Shown here one piece after another: positions 56,101 to 64,000 of a stretch of 64,000 bases of DNA. Numbering within the stretch: the stretch's first letter is position 1; each line of letters begins with the position of its first letter. The stretch lies in assembly GCF_037392515.1 (NCBI RefSeq), contig NC_090288.1:5511501-5575500 (forward strand). The letters run 5' to 3'. A program made the position numbers and the translations under genes. The notes beneath the pieces are model-generated. The model worked only from the letters and a program-made list of their open reading frames with translations, searched no databases and was not told the origin of the DNA. The DNA comes from Haliotis asinina. Taxonomy: Eukaryota; Mollusca; Gastropoda; Lepetellida; Haliotidae.

Positions 56101-56630
56101 AAATCAGCTCTATATCTGGAGTTAATGCAACATAGACTGCCAAATCGCTCTAAATTTAGGCTTCAGTCAAGGACTTCTGTTCTATTTATTTTGTATTGTT
56201 TGGGAGACAAACAGGTTGACAGGGGTGCATCTTGAAAATGGATTATAATATGATGTCATTGGTTCAAATCCCACATCAAATCACATTGCATATATATTTG
56301 TTTATGGTGACCATACTGGTGTTGGTGATGTGTCACTAGTGTCATTATGAACTTCAGGAATAACATGTCTGAAATGTTCTTCGAATTGGATGTCGGTAGT
56401 GCGTTTGCCAGGAGAGTTGTGCAACTGTGCCCAAGGAACGCAAGTTACCTATGACTTGTGATTTCAAATACCAGTCAACGGGATTGTGGTTTTACCCAAG
56501 TAGGAAATCTCAAAAATCAGCATCACTTCCGGTTTTTCTTCCAAATGAAGCTGACTCGTCGTGATTCAGCTGTAGACACTGTAGAAATCAGAATTAAACT
56601 CAGTACACTGGTTTCACATTGCTAACAGGA
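53143..56630 (+). other. Probable contactin 3' UTR followed by AT-rich intergenic DNA
   Basis: No coding sequence was recognised. Candidate poly(A) signals in sense orientation are ATTAAA at 53639 and 54670 and AATAAA at 55835 and 56047; which is used cannot be told from sequence. Two related short blocks near 53850 and 53975 (AGTAATGATTA... GGTAATA.CATAATG) look like a local duplication. Confidence 0.4.
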
Positions 56631-56858
56631 TGTTTTTCACAGACACTTGCTTTGATAGATTTGTCTGGAGATGGAACAATTAGTTATCTGTTCTCCGGTT
56701 CATCAACTGAGCCAGGAGGCAGTCCTCATGATCAGTTTGAGAGCTAGCTTTGATGCAATACCCTCTGTTGTACATTTATCCACAATACGATTTTGACGCT
56801 GAGGTGATCGTAACTTTCATGCTTTAACCTTAGCTAAGATCGTGGTGGATCTGAGGAA

Positions 56859-56894
56859 CCAGAGACCATATAATATCTATTATATGGTCTCTGG
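56859..56894. repeat. Perfect palindrome
   Basis: 17-bp arms CCAGAGACCATATAATA / TATTATATGGTCTCTGG with a TC spacer. It would fold into a strong hairpin or cruciform. Confidence 0.95.
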
Positions 56895-56983
56895 AGGAAC
56901 GAAGCCCAGGTCTAGGAGTTAATTGTAACTGGTGCCTTAAGTACAACTGAGACCATATCTGTGGAAATGGCGTTATTGGGGTA

Positions 56984-57165
56984 GCCAAGAGATGACAGTC
57001 TATATACAGGTCGCGGCTGAACTGGCCCAAGGAGCTACGCGCCAAGAGATGACAGTCTATAAGTTCTCTGTACGTGCCGGGGCTGAACTGGCCCAAGGAG
57101 CAACGCGCCAAGAGATGACAGTCTATAAGTTCTCTGTACAGGCCGTGGCTGACCTGTCCTTTGAG
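56984..57165 (+). repeat. Tandem repeat of 57-66 bp, about three copies
   Basis: GCCAAGAGATGACAGTCTAT starts at 56984, 57041 and 57107, followed by GGCTGAACTGGCCCAAGGAG in the first two. One frame is open through all copies (EMTVY..AELAQGATRQ-like), which follows from the repeat; no domain is recognised. Confidence 0.88.
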
Positions 57166-57535
57166 GTAGAAATGGCTAAAATATAACTCTCAACTGAATT
57201 AGGCCTTCTGCCACTCTTCTGCCGACTCTTGAAAGCAAAGCAGTAGAAAGTGAATATTTAATGTCACTATGGCAAACTTTATGTGTTACAATGAATGTCA
57301 CTTTCCCCCAAACAGAAAGAGATTTCAATCCGCCACAGTTTAAAGTGAATATAATATTTAATCTCACCATGGGAAGCTTTGTGTATTATAGTGAATGACA
57401 CTTTCCCCCAAACAGAAAGAAGTAAGAAAGACATGAGTACAAAATAACGATAACTTCATATGGATGAAATCTATCCCCTTCAGTCAACCAAAGGTCATGT
57501 TGTTTAGCCGAGATGAAAAAATGTGTTTGTTCAGT

Positions 57536-57565
57536 CAGAGACCATATACCGGTATATGGTCTCTG
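57536..57565. repeat. Perfect palindrome sharing arms with the one at 56859
   Basis: CAGAGACCATATACC joined directly to GGTATATGGTCTCTG, 30 bp without spacer. The CAGAGACCATATA arm is the same as in the palindrome 640 bp upstream. Confidence 0.95.
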
Positions 57566-57692
57566 GTTCAGCAAATGAATACGTTATATGAGCATGGACA
57601 TATCACGAGGAGATGAACAAAGTTACATTCAAATGTTTCTTTTATAATTTGTTTTGTTAAAACAAATAAACGTGCATTTTGAGCAAATGGAT

Positions 57693-57765
57693 CATCATCC
57701 TCGATATCTCCAGGGTATACGCTCCGATAAGACTCCACTATATAGTGGAGATATCGAGGATGATG
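57693..57765. repeat. Inverted repeat with an internal palindrome
   Basis: Perfect 19-bp arms CATCATCCTCGATATCTCC (57693-57711) and its complement (57747-57765) around a 35-bp loop. The right arm overlaps a separate perfect palindrome CTCCACTATATAGTGGAG at 57733-57750. Confidence 0.93.
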
Positions 57766-57899
57766 GATCATATGGATCATATTGTCCTGTTTTCGAGGTG
57801 GGACAGAAATCAGTCGAGGTGTCAAAATCCAGCGTTTCCTTCACTGAGAGATTGTGTAGGGGTAGGCCTAAGTATGAGTCATGGAGCTTAATTAAAGCC

Positions 57900-59237
57900 T
57901 GAACGATAAAGACATAGGTGTAAGTAACTCGATCTGTATTTACAACAAGCAAGTCCAGACAAGCGAACAATACACAGAGACCTTCTAATCGTTCTTATTT
58001 TATATATAATCTGAAAATGATGAGTTTCAGTAATAAGTATTGCCTCAAAGACTTCTGCAAGTACTGACCATAGATGCGACCTGAGATAATCTATCTCCTG
58101 TTAGAGTTTCCGAAAACGACGGAGGCGAAAATGAATGATTTCAACTTTGTTTACTATCTAATAAAAACATTAAAGACGAATCTGGGTGTCTTTTTAGTTG
58201 TCGTTCTTTCCATAAATGCTTTCTCAAATACGAATATTTGACGATACGTTTTCACTCACGCACTCTTCCAACATGACCTCAAGGGTGTAGAGAGCTCAAC
58301 ACTATGTTGGCTGGGATTCTGTCTGTAAGATGTCTGAACGCATAACAAACTGCGCGCACCAACAAAGTAACCAGTGATAATTCAAGAAAACGTAACTCTG
58401 TTCTTACTTCCTTTACCCTGCACGTGTGGAAGTGGAAGTTGTAAACAGAGATGTCTTTCTTTATTAGACGGTCAAGCGAAAAGAGAACGTCGAAAGTAAG
58501 ATTTAAAATCAGAACACACGATATATGTGACACAAAACGTTGAAATTTTGTCTTATAGCGAACATTCTCAGCAATAATACTCTTCCGGTGCTCCTCACTT
58601 CAGTAACGTGCAAGGTAGAGTTTGTTCAAATTCTTGTCTCCTTTGGCTAGGGCAGTGTAGGATGTGTCGGTAAGGGTTCCAACCGTCAAAAACCAAAATT
58701 AAAAACGCGTGTAGCTGGCATGCATACTACACCCTAGATATAATTCAATAAATTCAATAAACTAGAACAGGTATATAAAACCATCAATGGACTTCTTTCA
58801 ATTTTGGACTATTACACTGGGGAAGGACCACCCCACCCCCCTAGAGAAAATTTACTATGTGAAAAGAGGAGGGTATGGGCGGAACTCTTTCCCAAATTCA
58901 AATAACTACCTGCTACTGAGGCAGTGAATGTGGGACAGGTGATTTGAATTCACCACAAACTGATATCAAGCAAGATTTTATCATACCATGGTCATCTTAA
59001 TTGGTGAATTATTTCTGGGTCTGTTTCGAGTTCAGTATTTAATTAGCTTACTGGAGGTTTCAATATACAGGATACTAACATGTTGGTGAACACTATGTAT
59101 CTTAGCTATACACAGGACAAAGTGGTTGTGTTAATATAGATACATTTCATAGGGATGTGTTTAGCTAAACAAGCATTTCTTTTACTGAACATGTTGTTCT
59201 GCTGGGATACTGTATAAAAAGATGCGGTCATGCATAC
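57900..59237. other. Intergenic DNA, nothing recognised
   Basis: AT-rich. No supported exon or repeat; short open frames lack any domain. Confidence 0.4.
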
Positions 59238-59241
59238 TTAA

Positions 59242-60540
59242 AGGTCACATGCAACCCAAATATCAAGCATAATTAAAACACAATCATCTCTTATTCATGA
59301 CGTATAATATACATTGATGCTTGTAAAAAAACAAATAAACAAAATTATAAGCATATAATTGCGATTCAAAAGTGCAGTATTTTGTACATGGGTCTACTTC
59401 CCCCGAAACAAAACCCTCGGGAGACCGAACCCAGTCATAGCGGACGGGTGTGCACTCAAGTGTAACAACAGCTTCCGATTGGCTGGTTCATTTGCTCATA
59501 CGCTGAGGGCTCTTTGTGTGTACAGATACATGAACTGTTTGATGGGCATTTTAGAAGTATGGCGAGTCACAAGAAAGTAAGATTCTTTAGGGATAACAAG
59601 TTCTTTTATTGTACTTTTATTGATGTATCGTTTCAGTATGGATTCATATACTGTTGTCAAACAAAATCATATACACTAGAAGAAGTTGTTATCCATAAAG
59701 AATGTAAATATATATCGCGATGTTGGGTTTTGTAAATACATGTTCTCTGAATTTGCATTCAATCCAATAAAAAATCATCTCAGTAGAGATGGTGAGCTAC
59801 TGTGTGGCTGGAAACTGTCATTCGTCCATGTACAAAAAAGGACTTGAACCTAACAAAAGTTTGCTCCAGTTTCCGTCAAATCCAGTCATCCGAGAAAAAT
59901 GGATGCAGTTTGTTTGCAACCCACAGACATAAAAACATGTCATGTTTACAAGTATCACACCTGCCTATTACATAATGTGGCAGAGACAGGACTCGGGTGC
60001 ACAAGTCATAAATCAATTTATTTTGTTTTTGGCATATAGCCTGATAGGTGCTAAGTTCAAATTGCATGTGGTCATTGATTGAAGCTGTGTATTGCATATT
60101 GTCTTTAGCAGTCAGACAGGCAGACATATAGGTGTCGATCAACCAGACATTGTGCTTTCTCTGTGACTGAGGCTGCTTACCACAATCAACAATTTTTTTT
60201 ATGTAATGAGTAGATTATTTACTTCTTTGTGTACACAACCAAGATTAGACTACTGCTCATGACCTCATACTCTGGGCATTCATACTCTTTCAAGCTCCGC
60301 GAACCTATTCATTGCACATGCATTATGGGCAGAGCACAGCACAGCTGTTGAAACCACTTTTCCCCCCAGCACTGTGGGAAATTTAGTGAATCATTTGAAC
60401 TCTGATTTCGTGGGCTTTTTTTTTCATCGCATCTTTATCAACTTTATAGACTGAATTGGCAATTCTGATGATTTGTTTCGGTAAGTGCATACCAAAAGGT
60501 ATCAGAATCTAAAAAGTTGTGTTTTTGTTGCATATGACCT
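59242..60540. mobile_element. TTAA-flanked DNA element (1.3 kb) carrying a THAP-domain start
   Basis: Termini AGGTCACATGCAAC (59242-59255) and GTTGCATATGACCT (60527-60540) are inverted, 13 of 14. Flanks are TTAA (59238-59241) and TCAA (60541-60544), a near-perfect four-base target duplication. The TTAA target points to piggyBac-type integration, though the AGG termini are not the usual CCY. The inside has a promoter-like stretch with an ATTGGC box near 59476, a splice donor (59577), an acceptor and a THAP-like start codon. Confidence 0.62.
59789..59932 (+). CDS. THAP zinc-finger domain, N-terminal half (partial, captured or truncated)
   Basis: The 47-codon frame begins MVSYCVAGNCHSSMYKKG, continues SLLQFPSNPVIREKWMQFVC and then stops. 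This matches the start of THAP DNA-binding domains (C2-CH zinc coordination): the first two cysteines in C-x4-C spacing, the L-x-x-F-P strand and the conserved Trp in E-K-W. The second half with C-x2-H and the AVPTIF box is missing. An acceptor-like ATCATCTCAG ends five bases before the ATG, and a donor-like AAGAAAGTAAG lies 213 bp upstream, so it may be a spliced second exon. It lies inside the TTAA-flanked element, which suggests capture of a host gene 5' end or a remnant of a THAP-bearing transposase. Confidence 0.62.
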   Translation: MVSYCVAGNCHSSMYKKGLEPNKSLLQFPSNPVIREKWMQFVCNPQT

Positions 60541-60544
60541 TCAA

Positions 60545-60956
60545 GGGCTACATTTTCCTGCAAACTACAGGCTGCACTGAACACCTACTGATGAATTTCA
60601 CTTTAAAAAAATAGAGCTAATCGAATTAACTGAAATTAAAATTGAGAATCCTCATGATTTTACCTTGCCCGTTGAACATTCATATCTCAGACTGTTATTC
60701 AACATTGGATACAAGTTGTATGATATGTGATCATAGTTTTAAATTGCTTTATTTGTTTGTATTTCAAGAGGGTGTGCACATGAAATGTAACACCAAGAAC
60801 AAGTAAGGTTCGAGTGAGGCAACACTCGTCACATACTGCATTTGTTTCACTGTTCCAACTACTGTGCTTACCCCCTTGTAATACAAACCAATAGTAACCA
60901 TTTCTATCTATGTTCATTAAACAACTTTTATCCTCAGCTGAATACATTTACGAGAC
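60545..60956. other. Spacer between two TTAA-flanked elements
   Basis: AT-rich; no recognised gene or repeat. Confidence 0.4.
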
Positions 60957-60960
60957 TTAA

Positions 60961-62715
60961 AGGGGCACTGATGCAGATCAATTTCTGTGGACTGGTGGTT
61001 TCTTTTGTTATTGTTTTTCTCCCAAGAGTACCCGGATGATATCCCAGAATTCGTGACTGGTTCGTGATCTCTGCTGCGACTCCCATGTGCGCAATTGATA
61101 GTTTATGTGTAGACTGATCAACAAAGATGAAGTCATTTTACTTCGTTATTATGGAAACAAATCAAACACCTTGAAGTGTACTCATCTGCCAGTGATATAT
61201 AAAACAAACAACAAAAACGTTAGGACTGAAAAATAACGAAGTCAGTGTAGGTCTTTATATTTTGTCTTATAAACCTAATTAGATCCTTGTCACATTTGTA
61301 TGCATTTTGAAAGTTAATAAAAAAAACATGCGGTCTGCTTATACTTACAGTGAATTTCTATGTCTTGTGTCTTTCAACAGTCTAATATGTGAAAAAGTGA
61401 CACATCATTTGAGAAATTTTCACACTGGTGTATACATAATCTCACTGGTCACCCAGGACAGCACAGCTGGCAACTAATTGTAGGATGTCCGCCATTTGTT
61501 AGCCAATAATGAGCAACAATCAATTAATCATGGCAGTGATGGTTAATTCTTTGTAGGAAGGATGTTGGTTGTACACTCGTCCTTTACGACAGGGTGTATT
61601 CAGTATAGATTGCGTAAATATACACTCATAAACACAGCCTTTTTGACAAATCCGCTGTGGAAGTAATTAATCAATCATGTGTTATCGGTTAATCCTTTGA
61701 TCAATGTTTGTTTTTGTAACTCAGCTGATAAACCCTCTTGCATCACTTACATGCACATATTACATAACATACAATACATTTGCCACTACAGTCCTTAATT
61801 TGTAATGTTGAGTATTTACTCCAGACAGGAGAAATGCCAAATGGGAACTTATGTCGAGTAATTTTAGTGGTGTTACCACTATTTATACCGGTTATAAATT
61901 CACTAACTGACCATCAAGTGGATGATGACAAATAACGTGTAGGTTTATAACTTCAAACGCGAGATACAGCAACGAAGATGTAATCTATGTGTCGCATGCA
62001 GCCTGAAAACATTTTTGGGCAGAAACTGCTTTGAGGACACCAATGGAACTTCGTTGTTACATAAGAAATGCCCATAGATATTTGCTGTGTACTTGGGTAA
62101 ATGGGTATAATTAGGGGTTTTTTAATGTAAGAAAATTTTCTCTACCAGTGGCAAAGTCGTTGTTAATGTTATTAGTTTACGAATGAATTCAGATAAATCA
62201 GCTGTGTGGGTTTTATTATTGTCATAGATAATAAACCAGGGTCGTAGCTACCAAACTTTACATATAATGTTTATTATAACAGCTGGGCCAACCCTAAAAA
62301 CTATCTGAATATAAAGCTTTGCAATCTTTCGGACTTGAAAACAAAATGGCTTGCTACGTGTATGAAGACATCATATTTTCACATCACATGAGTTGATATC
62401 GAGGTAAAAACACAGATATAGGATCAAATTGGATCAGTCACTGTACCATCCATGCATCAGAAAAAAACTACACTGCTGGGATATTTTGTTACAATTAGAT
62501 AAGGAATATCATGGGTATTTTTAAATACATTGTAATGGCATACGATGGGCATCCGGCCTCCTCACTTTTTAGGGTGAAGAAATTCTGCTAATGTGGACCG
62601 GAGCCCAGTCCCTTTGTCCATCACGGTCGAGGGAGCGGGCGCTGACCAATTTGCTGCTTGGTTTCGTAATTAGCCTTTCAGTGAGAAACATTATTCGCTC
62701 TGCATCAGTGCCCCT
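60961..62715. mobile_element. TTAA-flanked DNA element (1.75 kb), non-autonomous
   Basis: Perfect 17-bp inverted termini: AGGGGCACTGATGCAGA at 60961-60977 and TCTGCATCAGTGCCCCT at 62699-62715, with TTAA on both sides (60957-60960 and 62716-62719). No transposase or other coding sequence was recognised inside, so it would need help from an active relative. Similar overall plan to the neighbour at 59242-60540 but with a different terminal sequence. Confidence 0.74.
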
Positions 62716-62920
62716 TTAAACATGTTAAATTTTCATTTGGAAAGCTAAAACTTCATTTAGGAGCATTCACAATCTTAATTTCACTTTGTTTGGTTTACTG
62801 TTTTGTTAAAGGTGAAATTCATTGGTATCTTTTCTCTGAGAACAGACCAAAGTGTCTGATGTTTATTTGGAGCTGAATTGAATATGAGCCACTGAGTGAG
62901 AACACACTGCCTGGTTGCAG

Positions 62921-63033
62921 AGCAAACTCAAGAAGCCAACAGGCCCAGCAGGGAAGAAAGATGTGGGTCTGAGATATGCCAGGAAGAGGAAGGCTTGGGA
63001 TGAAGAGATCGACAGTGAATCTGAGGTCGACAG
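62921..63033 (+). CDS. Probable internal exon of an unidentified downstream gene
   Basis: Bounded by acceptor GGTTGCAG (ending 62920) and donor GTACGC (63034). One frame reads SKLKKPTGPAGKKDVGLRYA, RKRKAWDEEIDSESEVDR: a lysine/arginine-rich stretch then an acidic one, with coding-like composition unlike the surrounding DNA. Such sequence is common in nucleolar and chromatin proteins, but I do not recognise the family. With phase 0 in, it leaves in phase 2. The other exons would lie upstream in the 57-63 kb region or beyond the window. Confidence 0.55.
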
Positions 63034-63194
63034 GTACGCTGGGTTTTGTTGTTCAGTTTCATATTGTTGCTGCTACTTCTTTCTCGTGGTTATTCTGAGT
63101 TCAAGTAAGAATCTTGACTCGTGTTTGTTGCAAGAGAAGTTTTAAAGGAATGGGTGGTCAGGATTGATGCCACAAATCATTTCTGTGTCAAGAG

Positions 63195-63474
63195 ACCCAT
63201 GAAGGTGCGGGGTAAACATGCCTTCAGTAATCCATAAAAGGCCACCATGCTTGTCGTGAGAGACGACTAACGGGAATGGGTGGTCAGGATCCCTGACTTG
63301 GTTCACACGTCATCGGTTCCCAGTTGCGTAGATCGTTGCCCATGCTGTTGATCACTGGATTGTCTGGTCCAGACTTGATTATTTACAGACCGCCGCCATA
63401 TAGCTGGAATGTTACTGAGTATGGCGTAAAACTCACTCACTCACTCACTCACTCACTCACTCACTCACTCACTC
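63195..63474 (+). mobile_element. SINE-A, full length, with target-site duplication
   Basis: Complete copy from ACCCATGAAGGTGCGGGGTA to a long (ACTC)n tail (about 63433-63474). A 9-bp direct repeat TGTCAAGAG flanks it at 63186-63194 and 63475-63483. The long pure tail and clear duplication make it one of the younger copies here. Confidence 0.9.
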
Positions 63475-63483
63475 TGTCAAGAG

Positions 63484-64000
63484 TCAGAGTATTTATAGGC
63501 TTATGTCTTGTACTTGAAATATTACTGAACAGTAACAAAACTGTAAATAGTGATTACTGTATTCCTGTGTTGAGGTAAAAATTCTTTAAGAATGCTGGCA
63601 GTTCTTCATCTGATTAGTGTTGGGAATTGGAAACTATATCCACTATCAGTTATCAGAGGATTTGTGAAGAGTGATTATAAATAATAGTCGAAATATATAG
63701 ATCTTCAATGTAATCACCAAGTTTTCTTTTCTAATTAGTGTTTCTTTTAATACTGTCATGCAATGAAATGAATAACTGCAAGAAAGACACTGGAATTGTA
63801 ATTTGATAGTAAACGTGGTTAAAATTTTACAGTTTGCATAGCTTACACTTTTGAGCATGATTGTTCGTGAATATTCGTCAAATTTAATGGTATGTTTACT
63901 TCATTTATTCATGTTTTCTACTAAAACAACAAAAATCTGATTATTCGAAAATATGTTTTTTACGATTTTTACGAATAGTCCCAGGTGTGATAGTCAGTGT
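63484..64000. other. Non-coding DNA to the window end
   Basis: AT-rich; nothing recognised. Probably an intron of the gene whose exon lies at 62921-63033. Confidence 0.35.

Noticed and set aside
58131-58241. A 36-codon frame (MNDFNFVYYL...) after a purine-rich leader
   Set aside because: Short, no domain, no splice context; not supported.

Overview
This window looks like genomic DNA from a gastropod mollusc, most likely an abalone (Haliotis) or a close relative. That is an inference: introns are GT-AG, the DNA is AT-rich, and two SINE families recur whose 3' ends read like CATATAGCTGGAATATTG followed by (ACTC)n tails, a signature I associate with abalone. No bacterial-type genes, CRISPR arrays, rRNA or free-standing tRNA genes were seen.

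The window is dominated by one host gene on the + strand: a contactin of the invertebrate type. I traced 24 coding exons (7857-53142), all with GT-AG borders and a continuous reading phase. They give a 1235-residue protein: signal peptide, C-type-lectin-like domain, six Ig domains, four fibronectin III domains and a C-terminal hydrophobic tail typical of GPI anchoring. Every domain boundary falls on a phase-1 intron. A 5' untranslated exon near 5.6-5.7 kb is likely but unproven.

Layout. 1-5.6 kb: intergenic, with SINEs and a 2-kb array of 12-bp repeats that grew inside a SINE. 5.6-16.3 kb: contactin 5' end and lectin exons, with SINEs, a ~175-bp tandem repeat, an inverted-repeat element and a ghost of the Ig1 exon. 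16.3-28.7 kb: one 12.4-kb intron holding a 249-bp satellite, a hAT-like element, a duplicated unknown repeat and a DIRS-like fossil. 28.7-43.8 kb: Ig1 to FN3, with a dead Tc1/mariner copy. 43.8-51.0 kb: one intron filled by a second DIRS-like fossil with 175-bp inverted ends. 51.0-53.1 kb: FN3 to the stop codon. 53.1-56.6 kb: probable 3' UTR and intergenic DNA. 56.8-57.8 kb: a cluster of perfect palindromes. 59.2-62.7 kb: two TTAA-flanked inverted-repeat elements, one carrying the start of a THAP domain. 62.9-63.0 kb: a probable exon of an unidentified downstream gene.

The most notable structural theme is that small tandem duplications cross exon borders of the contactin gene at three exons (exons 5, 10 and 22), and a separate ghost of the Ig1 exon lies upstream. 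This suggests that local duplication keeps producing spare splice sites and exon copies. Nothing here could be aligned or searched; coordinates were read by eye.
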